Below, in pieces: positions 51,635 to 62,047 of a stretch of 64,000 nt of DNA. How positions within the stretch are numbered: position 1 is the stretch's first letter; every line of letters starts with the position of its first letter. Made by a program: the position numbers and the translations under genes. The DNA lies in NCBI RefSeq assembly GCF_003385455.1, contig NZ_QNUF01000023.1, positions 1 through 64,000 on the forward strand. The letters run 5' to 3'. This DNA is from Chryseobacterium rhizosphaerae. Lineage in GTDB: Bacteria; Bacteroidota; Bacteroidia; Flavobacteriales; Weeksellaceae. The notes beneath the pieces were generated by a model. That model saw nothing but the letters and a program-made list of their open reading frames with translations, had not been told where the DNA came from and ran no database searches.

Positions 51635-54600
51635 TTAGTCTACGTGTTTCGGAGTAAATCCGTCTTCACTTAGTTCTTTATGTACATAATCAGCTTTCAT
51701 TTCAGCTTCGTAGTCTACTTTTTCATGTTTACCCATTCTTCTTAGAATTGAATCAAATAATGAATAAACTACCGGCACAATGATCAGCGTCAGGAATAGA
51801 GATGATGTCAAACCACCAATAATAACCCATGCCAATCCGTTGTTCATCTCCGCTCCTGCTCCTTTTGCAATCGCAATCGGGATCATACCGAAAATCATCG
51901 CAATTGTTGTCATCAGGATCGGACGAAGACGTGCGTGGTTCGCCTGAATCAAAGCATCATGAGTACTGGCTCCTGCTTCTTTTCTCATATTCGCAAAGTC
52001 GACAATCATAATCGCATTCTTCGCTACCAAACCAATCAACATGATCATCCCCAGCATCGTAAAGATGTTTAATGAATTTGCGGTGATAGCAAGGATAACC
52101 ATTACCCCGATCAATGCCAGAGGAATAGAGAATAATACTACAAACGGATATACGAATGAATCATACAATGAAACCATTACCAGGTAAACCAATACGATAG
52201 CGGCCATCAATGCAATTCCTAAGGTACCGAAACCTTCGGTCTGGTTTTCCATATCACCACTCCAGATGTAGCTTACTCCCGCCGGTTTTGTTTTTTCGTT
52301 ATCCATAAACTGAGCAGCCCATTCGTTAGCAACATCTCCTACAGGACGACCTACCACTTTAGATTTTACCTTTACAGAAGGTGCTTTATCTCTACGTTCC
52401 AATAAACTCGGTCCTGAACCCATTTTCACTTCTGCAAACTGACTTAGTCTGATCTGCTCACCCTGAGGGTTTGTAAACATCAGGTTTCTTACATCATCAA
52501 TGGATTGTCTGTTGGCATCACCAAAACGGATATTGATGTCATATTCATATTCTCCGGCTCTGAATTTTCCGTCTGTATTTCCACTGAATGCAGTCTGCAT
52601 CGTTTGTCCTACACTGGAAAGGTTTAAGCCTAAAGATGCCATTTTATCTCTGTCGATATTCACCTGAACTTCCGGATTTCCAGAGTCAGTCGATAATTCT
52701 GCATCTACGGAACCAGGAACTTTTTTAAGCAACTCTAGAATTCTGTTAGCTTCTTTATTGGCTGTTTCGTTATCCTGAGCCGTTACCACCATTTCAATCG
52801 GTGCATTATCTGCTCCCATTAATCCAATTGGTGCCGTTTTAAATTCAACTCCTGTGAATTTTTCTTCCAATGCTCTCTTGATTCTTGCAGATTTTATATC
52901 TGTGCTTTCATTACGCTCAGATTTATCGACCAGAATCACCTGGATCTCTGACTGATATAAAGTAGCCTGCGCACCACCAAATCCTGATGACTGCTGACCA
53001 ACCGTGGTGATCATGTCTACAACATCTTTATCATTTCTAAGATATCTTTCAACCTCCAATGTCAGCTGATTGGTTTTTTCTACAGAAGCATCTTTAGGTA
53101 ATTCCATCTGAACAAGGAACTGTCCTCTGTCCATTTTAGGGAAGAATTCACCACCGATAAATCCGAAAGCGACCAGCATGAATGAAGAAATCAGGATAAT
53201 GAAGGTTACGACTACTGTCATAATTCTTCTTAATGTTGTTTTTAAAGCCCACTCCAGAATTCCTGTGATCCAGTGAGTGAATTTTTCCAATTGCTTTTCA
53301 AACCAAAGGATAAATTTCTCAAAAGGATTTTTACCTGTCAAATGTACCAGTTTACCATATCTTGAAGATAACCAAGGAATGATGGTAAATGAAGCTAATA
53401 AGGAGAATAATGTCGCAATAACCACCGTGACGCAGAACTGCGCCAGGATATCAGATACCAATCCTGAACTCATCGCGATCGGTAAGAATACCACCACGAT
53501 TACCAGGGTGATAGCTGTTACGGTAAATCCAATCTCCGAAGCTCCGTCATAGGCTGCACGAATTCTGCTTTTCCCCATCTCCATGTGACGGTAAACGTTC
53601 TCCAAAACTACAATGGCATCATCCACAAGGATACCAACAACCAGTGAAAGTCCTAATAAACTCATCAGGTTTAAGGTATAGCCCATCAGATACATCCCAA
53701 TTACTGTTGCAATCAATGACATCGGAATAGAAACCATTACGATAAATGCATTTCTGATGTTATGAAGGAACAATAACATTACTACTGCTACCAGGATAAT
53801 CGCTAAGAATAAATCGAAAATTACATGGTCCGCAGCTTCAAGTGTAAAGTCTGTTGTATCATCTACAATGTTTATTTTAATTGCCTGAGTTTTATAATTC
53901 TTCTGAACATCGGCAATTGTTTTCTTCACTAATTCTGAAACTGAAACCGCATTGGCATCAGATTGCTTTTTAACCTGAAGTAAAATCGTAGAATTCTGAT
54001 TGTATCTTGCAACTTTCTCCACATCTTTCTGTGTATCGAAAACTGTTGCAATATCAGATAAACGAACCTGAGCCCCATTTTTATTGGAAACGACAAGGTT
54101 ATTCATCTCATCTACACTTTTATATTTTCCGGAAAGTCTGATCGTAGATCTTGAAGTTCTCGTCTTCAAAGCTCCCGTCGGGAAATCCAGGTTTGAGGAA
54201 AGAATCGCCTGCTGTACGTCTGCGATGGCAATCCCATATCCCTGCATTTTCTTTTCATCTAAGTTTACCTGAATCTCTCTCTCCTGCCCTCCTACAAGAT
54301 CAACCTGAGCCACACCGTTTACACGGGAGAAAATAGGTTCTATTTTTTTATCTAAAAGGTCATAAAGATCTTTATTATTCAGTTTATCACTGGAAATACT
54401 CAATGTCATGATCGGGAGATCATCCAATGAGAATTTCTGCAAAGAAGGTGGATCTGCATCGTCCGGAAGATCTGCTAAAATAGCATTAACCTTTCTCTGT
54501 GCATCATTCAAAGCATAGTTTACATCGGCACCGGTATTCAGCTGAACCATAATAACCGATAAACTTTCATAAGATGAAGATTCTACTTTTTTTACATTTT

Positions 54601-54823
54601 CCAGGGAACCCACGGCATCTTCAATTTTCCGGGTTACCGAAGTTTCCACCTCAGCAGGCGAAGCTCCGGGATATACCGTAGAAATGGTTACCATATTGGT
54701 TTCAAACTTTGGAATCAACTCGTACCCCATCATGGAGTAACTTAATAAACCACCCAACGTAAGTATCGTAAACAATACGATAACAAGGGATGGCCTTTTA
54801 ATGGATATTTCTGCTAACTTCAT
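51635..54823 (-). CDS. RND efflux transporter, inner-membrane pump (HAE1, AcrB-like)
   Basis: A 1062-residue RND pump with twelve predicted membrane helices and two large periplasmic loops. It shows the family's conserved pieces: SIKRPSLVIVLFTILTLGG at the start, VYPGASPAEVETSVT, the helix-4 segment GLSLVVGILVDDAIVVLENV with proton-relay Asp residues, GGEFFPKMDRGQFLV and FTMLGMIMLIGLVAKNAIMIVDF. It exports drugs or other toxic compounds using proton flow. It is the last gene of a TetR-OMF-MFP-RND operon, six bases after the adaptor. Confidence 0.95.
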   Translation of the reverse strand: MKLAEISIKRPSLVIVLFTILTLGGLLSYSMMGYELIPKFETNMVTISTVYPGASPAEVETSVTRKIEDAVGSLENVKKVESSSYESLSVIMVQLNTGADVNYALNDAQRKVNAILADLPDDADPPSLQKFSLDDLPIMTLSISSDKLNNKDLYDLLDKKIEPIFSRVNGVAQVDLVGGQEREIQVNLDEKKMQGYGIAIADVQQAILSSNLDFPTGALKTRTSRSTIRLSGKYKSVDEMNNLVVSNKNGAQVRLSDIATVFDTQKDVEKVARYNQNSTILLQVKKQSDANAVSVSELVKKTIADVQKNYKTQAIKINIVDDTTDFTLEAADHVIFDLFLAIILVAVVMLLFLHNIRNAFIVMVSIPMSLIATVIGMYLMGYTLNLMSLLGLSLVVGILVDDAIVVLENVYRHMEMGKSRIRAAYDGASEIGFTVTAITLVIVVVFLPIAMSSGLVSDILAQFCVTVVIATLFSLLASFTIIPWLSSRYGKLVHLTGKNPFEKFILWFEKQLEKFTHWITGILEWALKTTLRRIMTVVVTFIILISSFMLVAFGFIGGEFFPKMDRGQFLVQMELPKDASVEKTNQLTLEVERYLRNDKDVVDMITTVGQQSSGFGGAQATLYQSEIQVILVDKSERNESTDIKSARIKRALEEKFTGVEFKTAPIGLMGADNAPIEMVVTAQDNETANKEANRILELLKKVPGSVDAELSTDSGNPEVQVNIDRDKMASLGLNLSSVGQTMQTAFSGNTDGKFRAGEYEYDINIRFGDANRQSIDDVRNLMFTNPQGEQIRLSQFAEVKMGSGPSLLERRDKAPSVKVKSKVVGRPVGDVANEWAAQFMDNEKTKPAGVSYIWSGDMENQTEGFGTLGIALMAAIVLVYLVMVSLYDSFVYPFVVLFSIPLALIGVMVILAITANSLNIFTMLGMIMLIGLVAKNAIMIVDFANMRKEAGASTHDALIQANHARLRPILMTTIAMIFGMIPIAIAKGAGAEMNNGLAWVIIGGLTSSLFLTLIIVPVVYSLFDSILRRMGKHEKVDYEAEMKADYVHKELSEDGFTPKHVD

Positions 54824-54829
54824 CTTCTG

Positions 54830-55891
54830 TTACTTTACGATATTGATTTTCGCACCATTATCAAGGTTGATCTGTCCACTGGTCACTACCTGTTCACCAC
54901 CGTTCAGTCCGCTTAAGATCTGAACTTTATCACCGTACACTTTTCCTGTTTGTACTTTGATCAGTTTAGCAATACCATTGTTTACGATAAATAATTGCCC
55001 TGAACTTACTCCGTTTACGAAAGCTTCTGCAGGAACGGTAAGCATATTCTGAGTTTCAGCACCGTGATTGGTTTTAAATAAAGCGGTTGCATACATCCCT
55101 GCTTTTAAGTTTCCTCTGTTCTGAACTTCAATTTCAACAGGGAAATTTAAAGATGCATCACTTTTAGGAGCAATGAAGGTAATTCTACCGCTGAAAGAAT
55201 CTTCAGGTAAAACATTGACATTAATAGGAACTTCCTGTCCCAGTGCAATTCTTCCTACCTGACTTTCATCTACCAATACAGAAAGTTTAAGACTGTTGAT
55301 ATTAACGATTTCAAACATAGAAGTCCCTACAGAAACCACTGTTCCAGGCTCAACCATCTTTTTATTGATCGTTCCGCTGATTCCTGCACGAATGCTGGTA
55401 TCATTTACTCTTACTCCCTGAGCTTTAACGGCAGCCTGCATGTTTTTCAGCTGTAGTCTTGAGTTATCCAGCTGCTGTTTTGTAACACCACCGGTTTTAT
55501 ATGCGTTTTCGTAACGTTGGTTGTCAATAATTGCATTTTGCAAATTATTCTGAGCTTGTGTTACATCAACTTCAATGGCATCTCTTTTAATAGTTGCCAA
55601 CGTCTGACCTGCAGAAACTCTGGAACCTTCCTTTACCAAAACACTAACGATACGCCCTGCAATTTCTGAAGACTGATTCATTTCCTGTTTAGGAATAAAT
55701 GTTCCGTTGGCTGAGTAATCGGTATTGATATTTTCTCTAGAAACCGTTACAACATTCACGTTGATCTTATCAACCTGCTTAGCAACTTCTTTAACCTCTT
55801 TTGTCTGTTTCTCTTTGTTACCTGCAATCTTATAGGCTGCCAAACCTACAAGTACAGCTGCTACGATGATATATATTAAAGTTTTTTTCAT
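54830..55891 (-). CDS. RND periplasmic adaptor (membrane fusion protein)
   Basis: A 353-residue adaptor: an N-terminal membrane helix (LIYIIVAAVLVGLAAYKIAG), the lipoyl-like half-motifs GRIVSVLVKEGSRVSAGQTLATIK and RAGISGTINKKMVEPGTVVSVG, a helical hairpin between them and C-terminal beta-barrel. It links the pump to the outer-membrane channel. It starts five bases after the channel gene. Confidence 0.94.
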   Translation of the reverse strand: MKKTLIYIIVAAVLVGLAAYKIAGNKEKQTKEVKEVAKQVDKINVNVVTVSRENINTDYSANGTFIPKQEMNQSSEIAGRIVSVLVKEGSRVSAGQTLATIKRDAIEVDVTQAQNNLQNAIIDNQRYENAYKTGGVTKQQLDNSRLQLKNMQAAVKAQGVRVNDTSIRAGISGTINKKMVEPGTVVSVGTSMFEIVNINSLKLSVLVDESQVGRIALGQEVPINVNVLPEDSFSGRITFIAPKSDASLNFPVEIEVQNRGNLKAGMYATALFKTNHGAETQNMLTVPAEAFVNGVSSGQLFIVNNGIAKLIKVQTGKVYGDKVQILSGLNGGEQVVTSGQINLDNGAKINIVK

Positions 55892-55896
55892 TTTAG

Positions 55897-57249
55897 TTAT
55901 GGGTTTTGTAGTGTGTTTAATTCTCCTTTAGCTTTAATTAATTTGATCTCAGCTTGCTTATAGTCTAATAATGCGTTTGAATAATTCTGTTTTGCCTGAG
56001 TCAAAGCATTCTCAGAATCTAAAACTTCTGTAAGTGTTGCCAAACCATTCTGATAATTAGACTGAGTATTTTTCTGTACTCTTTCCGCAAGGCCTACATT
56101 GTCTTTCATACTTTGGATATTAATGATAGAGTTTTCCATATTGGAAATCGCATTTTTATAATCCAAGTTCAAAGTCAACTGTGTATTTTGAATATCCAAA
56201 TCCAAATCCTGAATATCAATTTCAGCTTGCTGAATCTTAGCTTTTGTAGACCCTCCTGTAAAGATCGGAACATTAATATTTAGCCCTATTGCTGAATAAT
56301 CACTCCAAAGTACCCCATTACTCAAACCATTGGTAAGAGGAAATTTCTTTCCTGTTGCCGCCCATGCATAATTGGCCTGCAGGCTTACAGTAGGGTAAAG
56401 ATAGGCTTCCGTTGCTTTTTTGTTGAACACAAGAAGCTCCCTGTTTTTATTCTTCACTTGCATCTCCAAGCGGTTATTCAGATCCACGTTGCTGACGATT
56501 AGCTCAGGTTTCGGTTCAATAGTCTTTTCTTCAAGCTCTATACTGGAATCAATGGGAACTCCCATGTAAAACTTCAGAGCATTTTTTGAAAGCTCAACTG
56601 AATTGATAAGTTGCTGTCTGTTTGATCCAATATTAGTCAGCTGTACGTTTGTACGATCTAAATCAATGGCTTTTGCCAATCCGTTATCAACTAGACTCTT
56701 GATAACATTTCTTGTTTTTTCTGTATTGGTGTAGCTTACCTCCACAGTCTTAAGGTTTTCTTCCTGTACAAACACCTGATAATAAGCAGTGGCTACATTT
56801 TCAATAATCTGTTCATTGGTCAACTGAGCATTCAGGATATAAAACTCTCTTGTTGATTTTGCAGCCTTAAGGCCAGTAAAGACTCTCTGATCAAATATAG
56901 CCTGCTGAACATTTACCCCTGCATTGGTGCTCCAAGGCTGTCCCAACTGAGCGGTTATTCTTTGTCCACCAAACTCCAGTAATGACTGCTGAATAATTGG
57001 ATTATAAGTTAAGCCTGCCGTACCGGTTACCTGAGGTAAAGCTCCTGCTCTGGCTTCATCTATTTTATATTCAGCTTTTTTGATCTGTAAGGCCGCTTTT
57101 TTGGCTTCTGCCTTATTTTGAAGAGCCTGCTTAATGGCTTCCTGTAAAGAAACCTGCTGTTGTGCAGACACCGATGAAAAGCCGAAAATCATAAATGCTG
57201 CAGCTATCCCAATTTTTAGCTTTTGCGCAGTTATACGTTTTCTTTTCAT
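55897..57249 (-). CDS. TolC-like outer membrane efflux protein
   Basis: A 450-residue OMF protein with a signal peptide (AAFMIFGFSSVSAQQ) and the two repeated helical halves of TolC (VSLQEAIKQALQNKAEAKKA, later YQNGLATLTEVLDSENALTQAKQNYSNALLDY). It forms the outer-membrane exit duct. It follows the TetR gene by 81 bases; a separate promoter in that gap is not obvious. Confidence 0.93.
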   Translation of the reverse strand: MKRKRITAQKLKIGIAAAFMIFGFSSVSAQQQVSLQEAIKQALQNKAEAKKAALQIKKAEYKIDEARAGALPQVTGTAGLTYNPIIQQSLLEFGGQRITAQLGQPWSTNAGVNVQQAIFDQRVFTGLKAAKSTREFYILNAQLTNEQIIENVATAYYQVFVQEENLKTVEVSYTNTEKTRNVIKSLVDNGLAKAIDLDRTNVQLTNIGSNRQQLINSVELSKNALKFYMGVPIDSSIELEEKTIEPKPELIVSNVDLNNRLEMQVKNKNRELLVFNKKATEAYLYPTVSLQANYAWAATGKKFPLTNGLSNGVLWSDYSAIGLNINVPIFTGGSTKAKIQQAEIDIQDLDLDIQNTQLTLNLDYKNAISNMENSIINIQSMKDNVGLAERVQKNTQSNYQNGLATLTEVLDSENALTQAKQNYSNALLDYKQAEIKLIKAKGELNTLQNP

Positions 57250-57330
57250 AATTTTATACTTCGTTTATTTTTTTATGTAGTTTAATGTTGTTATTTTATT
57301 TCTATATGACGAACGCCGTTCTGAAATACT

Positions 57331-57924
57331 TTAATTTTTAAATAACATATTGATAATAATCTCTTTCCGTTCTGAAATAATCTTATCGTATTCATCATCA
57401 CTAATCATCAGATTCTCCATAAACAGAGGTCTTATAGCACTTGGAAAAACCAATAACGAAACCATATTCAGAATAAACTGAACGGGTGACATTTTCTCAA
57501 TATTTCCCAATTCCATTTCTTTTTCAATATCGCGGTACATCTGGTCCAGGATATCTTCTTCAATTTCTCTTTGATGACAGCTTCCTTTATTGATCTGTGA
57601 AACAATATAAGTTTCCAGATAAGGATACTGAAGGCTTGTAGCAAGGCTGCTTTCTATAAACTCACTCATTTTCTCCTTAAAAGGAAGATTTGAGGTCTGG
57701 ATAATCTTAGATTTCTCCTGTTCCACTTTTTGTGCTTCATCGAAAATAATCTGAATCAGGTTATCTCTTGAGCGGAAATAGTAGTTTATCAGTGTTCTGT
57801 TCACTCCGGCTGCATCAGCAATTTCCTGCGTTGTAGCATCAAATTTTCCTTTCACAAAGAATAAATTCTTCGCCGTCTCCTTGATCAATTCCTGTGTTTG
57901 GTCTTTTTTTGCTTGATTTGACAT
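57331..57924 (-). CDS. TetR-family transcriptional regulator of the efflux operon
   Basis: About 197 residues. The N-terminal HTH (KGKFDATTQEIADAAGVNRTLINYYFRSRDNL) is a clear TetR signature; the C-terminal helices form a ligand pocket. ATG 57924 is chosen: the in-frame ATG at 57957 lies inside the promoter (-7 box 57945-57952). As first gene of the efflux operon it probably represses its own transcription until a pump substrate binds. Confidence 0.92.
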   Translation of the reverse strand: MSNQAKKDQTQELIKETAKNLFFVKGKFDATTQEIADAAGVNRTLINYYFRSRDNLIQIIFDEAQKVEQEKSKIIQTSNLPFKEKMSEFIESSLATSLQYPYLETYIVSQINKGSCHQREIEEDILDQMYRDIEKEMELGNIEKMSPVQFILNMVSLLVFPSAIRPLFMENLMISDDEYDKIISERKEIIINMLFKN

Positions 57925-57929
57925 TTTTG

Positions 57930-58004
57930 TTAAACAAATTTGTGCAAAATTAAACAAATTTTGTTTTTGACAAAATTGTTAAACAAAAATATTAAACAAA
58001 ATTG
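57930..58004 (-). promoter_or_regulatory. Efflux operon promoter with four TTAAACAAA repeats
   Basis: On the minus strand TTTG (57971-57974), 18 bases, TAATTTTG (57945-57952) forms a promoter. Four copies of TTAAACAAA plus T/A-rich ends begin at 57930, 57950, 57979 and 57992, and AACAAATTTTGT / ACAAAATTGTT form an imperfect inverted repeat across the promoter. This is the expected place for a TetR operator. Confidence 0.6.
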
Positions 58005-58057
58005 TTATGATTTACATCATATTTTTCATATAATTCAACACCATGTGTTATTTAATA

Positions 58058-58087
58058 TTTGATGAGAGGGGCATTTTTATATCTTTG
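58058..58087 (+). promoter_or_regulatory. Promoter of the T9SS substrate gene
   Basis: TTTG (58058-58061), 18 bases, TATCTTTG (58080-58087), 23 bases before ATG 58111; a near-perfect fit to the Bacteroidota consensus. Confidence 0.7.
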
Positions 58088-58110
58088 CCGCAAAAAAAAT
58101 TAATACCCTG

Positions 58111-61100
58111 ATGCGAAAAATTTTATTGATGTTCATGGTTCTCCACTGTGTGTTTTATTATTCTCAAAACAAACCTAAGAACGATTACTATTTCTACGAA
58201 AATAAAGGACAAATTGTTGACCAAGAAGGAAAGGCAAATCCCAGCGTAAAATACTTATATCATTCTTCCGGATTAAATGTACAGCTACGAACTAATGGCT
58301 TCTCATATGACATCTACGAAATAAAAAAGACATTGAATCTAAATTCCTCAAAATTTATTAAGAATGCGGTTTCTGATTCAAAGCCCTACTATGAAGATGA
58401 GTTTAATTATCAGCAGCTTTTCCATAGAATTGATATTCAGTTAGTCAATTCCAATAAAAACACATCAGTTATAGCAGAAGGAAAATCTCTGGATTATGAC
58501 AATTACTATAACCTTTCTGAAAAGCCTGAGGGGGTTACCAATATTCACCGTTATCAAAAACTTATATACAAAGAAATATATCCTCATATTGATCTGGTAT
58601 TCTTCAAACCAAAGGATACCCTAAAACCCATTGAATATAATTTTATCATTAACCCAGGTGGAAAGATCTCGGATATTAAAATGAAAATTAATGGTGCCTC
58701 TGCATCCATCAAAGACAATAAACTTTTAATGAATGTCCGTTTTGGAGAGATTCATGAAAATATACCCAACAGCTGGATTGAAGGAGAAAACAGACAAAGT
58801 TTAAATGTTTATTTTAAAGATTTGGGCGATCAGACTTTTGGGTTTAGCTCTCCAATAGAAATTTCAAACAAAACAGTAATAATTGACCCTGTTCCCATAA
58901 GAGTTTGGGGAAGTTATGCAGGGGGCTATGGCGAAGAAGGCGGAAGGATTAAAACAGACATCGATAATAAAGGCTATCTTTTGGGAGGTACAACCAGCAA
59001 TACCAATATGGCTACTTCAGGTGCATATCAGCAAAATATCAATGCTTACAGTGATGGTTTTTTAATGAAATTAACTAAAGACGGACAAAGGCTTTGGGGA
59101 ACATATTATGGCTTTTCAGGAAATGATGCACTTATGGATGTAACTTTTGATGAAAATAATAATATTTATGCTGGAGGTTTTATAGAGCGCTTACAATCAA
59201 ACAGGGACGTTGTTCTGGTAAAATTTGACACCAATGGTAATTTACTTTTCCAGAAAGATTTTATCGGAAGCTATTATGATAATATCGGGGGTGTCTCATA
59301 TAACCAAAATCGTGTTTATATTGGAGGAGAAACTATGAGCGCAAATTTTCCGGTCCTTAATGCCACACAAAATAGTAAAGCAAGTCCTCCAGGGTACTTT
59401 GATGCTTTTTTAGCTTCGGTTGATTCTTCCACCGGGAACACAGAATTGTCAACTTTCTTTGGGGCTTCCGATCATTCAACATCTATTTTTAAAATATTTT
59501 CTTCTGTTGATGATTTAGAAGTCATAGGGGCTACCCAAGCTCAGAACATACTAATGATTAATCCATTTCAGTCTACAAATTCGGGAATAACTGATGGCTT
59601 ATACTTAAAGTTTTCAAAAACAGGAAATCTATTAAGATCAAGCTATTACGGCCTTAGCGGACAAGATATTATACGTGAGGCAAGAATAATCAACAACACA
59701 TTGATATTGGCTGGTGAATTTTTCGACAACAATATTCCGAGTAAAAACGCAGGAGTATGGAAAGTAAACTTAAGTACCAATGCAATAGAGAAAACTTATT
59801 TCCCTTTTCACTATACTATGGGACTTTCAGCATATATTGACATTCTGGGAAATATTTTTTACAGTGGATTATCAGATGTAGGACAAACAGACATTGCTAC
59901 ACCAAATGCTTACATGACTTCAACCGGCCCTTATATTAAAACATTTATGATTAAGTATAATCCCAGTAATATAAAAGAATGGGGTACTTTTTATGGAGGG
60001 AATGGAGGAACACAATTAGGTGAAATCACAAAGGATAATGAAGGTTTCATTTATTTCACCGGTATGTCTAGCAACAATACAACAGGTATAGCAACACCAG
60101 GAACATTCCAACAACAGGGGTCACATCCTTCAAATGATATGTTTATTGCCAAGTTTCAGGACTGTACCTCAGCTGCAGTGATCACTTCCAATTCTCCGGT
60201 TTGTATTAATTCAACACTCCAACTGAATGCTACCGGAGGAACAACATACAGCTGGACAGGGCCCAATGGTTTTACTTCTTCTTTACAAAACCCAACCATC
60301 AACAATGCAACAGCAGCTAATTCCGGCACCTACATATGTCAGGTTTCCGGATCCGGAGGCTGTGACGGAAGTTTCTCCGTAAACGTTGTGGTAGGTGATC
60401 ATGCCGCTCCGGTTCCGAATGCTGTCAATCTAACAGATATTACAGGCGATTGCCATACAACGGTTACTAACTTTCCAACTGCTACGGATAACTGTGCAGG
60501 GGTAATTACTGCAACCACCACAGACCCTCTGTCATATTCAACTCCAGGGAACTATATCATTCATTGGACGTATAATGATGGAAACGGAAATACAGCCACT
60601 CAAAACCAAAATGTAACTATAACATCACCTGCCCTTCCCACTGCAGCAAACTTAATACAAACCTTCTGTGCCACAAACAATCCAAAAATTTCAGATATCC
60701 AGATCACAGGTCAGAATATAAAATGGTATGATGCTGCAGGAAATCTGTTAGCGGCTACAACGCCTCTTCTCAATGGCCAGACTTACCATGCTTCTCAAAC
60801 TATCAACGGTTGTGAAAGCAATACAATTGCTGTTCAGGTGACGGTCAATACCACTCCTAAGCCGACAGCCAATATTGACCAGGATTTCTGTGCTTCCGCT
60901 AATCCCACGATAGCTAACCTTGCCGTAACCGGAACATCTCTGGTGTTTTACAATGCCTCAGGAACGGTATTACCCGCTACCACTCCTCTTGTACATGGAC
61001 AAACCTATTATGTAACGCAGACATCAAACAGCTGTGAATCTGAGAAACTGGCTGTTTCTGTAACCCTTTCTATCAATAATATTCCAGCCAAAGATTATAC

Positions 61101-62013
61101 TCCGCTACTGTGTAATACGACAACTGGAAACACAATGACAGTAGATCTACATTCTTTTGAAAGTAATATCATTACGAATCCGGGCGCTTATATATTTACT
61201 TACACAGATATGAGTGGAAATGTCATTACTAATCCTTCAGCTTATGTTGTAAACAATGGATCAACCTTAGTTCATGTAAAAGTTGCCACAACTGACGGAT
61301 GCTTTACAATAGTCAGGCTGAATATTACGGTCAATCCAAAACCTTTCATCAACCTTCCTGATCAGTTGGATTTCTGTGAAGGAAAATCTGTGACTTTAGA
61401 TGCAGGACCCGGATTGCAGTATCTATGGAACACCGGTGCAACAACCCAGACCATTACCGTATCAACTCCGGGAACCTATTCTGTAAAAGTAACAAACAGT
61501 TTCGGCTGTGAAAATACAGATTCTGTGCAGATCAGCTATTCCGTATTAGCTCAGATTGTATCAGTAAACATTGTTAATAATACAGCAACGGTCATTCTTT
61601 CCCAAGCCGGAAATTATGAATACTCCTTAAACAATAGTACCTGGCAGGACTCCCATATTTTCACCAATTTAAATATCGGGGAATACACCGTCTATGTAAG
61701 AACAAAAGCAGGATGTATTATTGGCCAGAAAAACTTCTCTATATTCAACATTCCTAATGCCATCACTCCCAATGGTGACGGAACAAATGATACATGGAAA
61801 ATAGCCGGATTAGAGAATTATCCGGGAACAGAAGTCAATTTATATGACAGAAAAGGATTGATGATCTTTAAGGAAACCATCAGTAAAAAACCTTTTCAAT
61901 GGGATGGAAAATATAACTCCCAACCTATATCCACAGGAACCTACTGGTACACCATAAAAGTGTCTGATGGAAGAACCTACAGTGGATGGCTGCTGGTTAA
62001 AAACAGGGAATAA
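58111..62013 (+). CDS. Large secreted protein with T9SS type B (gliding-motility) C-terminal domain
   Basis: A 1300-residue protein. Signal peptide (ILLMFMVLHCVFYYSQ), then a DUF7948-like N-terminal region (FYENKGQIVDQEGK), a beta-propeller region with SBBP-like repeats (about 270-690; GYLLGGTTSNTN, GTYYGFSGNDALMDV, NNIYAGGF), Ig-like and HYR-like modules (about 700-1210) and the C-terminal CHU_C sorting domain (IPNAITPNGDGTNDTWKIAGL ... TGTYWYTIKVSDGR). It should cross the outer membrane by the type IX system and stay at the surface or be released. Probably an adhesin; ligand unknown. Confidence 0.9.
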   Translation: MRKILLMFMVLHCVFYYSQNKPKNDYYFYENKGQIVDQEGKANPSVKYLYHSSGLNVQLRTNGFSYDIYEIKKTLNLNSSKFIKNAVSDSKPYYEDEFNYQQLFHRIDIQLVNSNKNTSVIAEGKSLDYDNYYNLSEKPEGVTNIHRYQKLIYKEIYPHIDLVFFKPKDTLKPIEYNFIINPGGKISDIKMKINGASASIKDNKLLMNVRFGEIHENIPNSWIEGENRQSLNVYFKDLGDQTFGFSSPIEISNKTVIIDPVPIRVWGSYAGGYGEEGGRIKTDIDNKGYLLGGTTSNTNMATSGAYQQNINAYSDGFLMKLTKDGQRLWGTYYGFSGNDALMDVTFDENNNIYAGGFIERLQSNRDVVLVKFDTNGNLLFQKDFIGSYYDNIGGVSYNQNRVYIGGETMSANFPVLNATQNSKASPPGYFDAFLASVDSSTGNTELSTFFGASDHSTSIFKIFSSVDDLEVIGATQAQNILMINPFQSTNSGITDGLYLKFSKTGNLLRSSYYGLSGQDIIREARIINNTLILAGEFFDNNIPSKNAGVWKVNLSTNAIEKTYFPFHYTMGLSAYIDILGNIFYSGLSDVGQTDIATPNAYMTSTGPYIKTFMIKYNPSNIKEWGTFYGGNGGTQLGEITKDNEGFIYFTGMSSNNTTGIATPGTFQQQGSHPSNDMFIAKFQDCTSAAVITSNSPVCINSTLQLNATGGTTYSWTGPNGFTSSLQNPTINNATAANSGTYICQVSGSGGCDGSFSVNVVVGDHAAPVPNAVNLTDITGDCHTTVTNFPTATDNCAGVITATTTDPLSYSTPGNYIIHWTYNDGNGNTATQNQNVTITSPALPTAANLIQTFCATNNPKISDIQITGQNIKWYDAAGNLLAATTPLLNGQTYHASQTINGCESNTIAVQVTVNTTPKPTANIDQDFCASANPTIANLAVTGTSLVFYNASGTVLPATTPLVHGQTYYVTQTSNSCESEKLAVSVTLSINNIPAKDYTPLLCNTTTGNTMTVDLHSFESNIITNPGAYIFTYTDMSGNVITNPSAYVVNNGSTLVHVKVATTDGCFTIVRLNITVNPKPFINLPDQLDFCEGKSVTLDAGPGLQYLWNTGATTQTITVSTPGTYSVKVTNSFGCENTDSVQISYSVLAQIVSVNIVNNTATVILSQAGNYEYSLNNSTWQDSHIFTNLNIGEYTVYVRTKAGCIIGQKNFSIFNIPNAITPNGDGTNDTWKIAGLENYPGTEVNLYDRKGLMIFKETISKKPFQWDGKYNSQPISTGTYWYTIKVSDGRTYSGWLLVKNRE

Positions 62014-62015
62014 CA

Positions 62016-62042
62016 AAAAAGAGCAGAAAATTCTGCTCTTTT
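62016..62042. terminator. Bidirectional terminator between T9SS substrate and CvfB-like gene
   Basis: AAAAAGAGCAGAA, AA loop, TTCTGCTCTTTT: a 12-bp stem with A/T flanks between convergent genes. Confidence 0.88.
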
Positions 62043-62047
62043 ATTTT

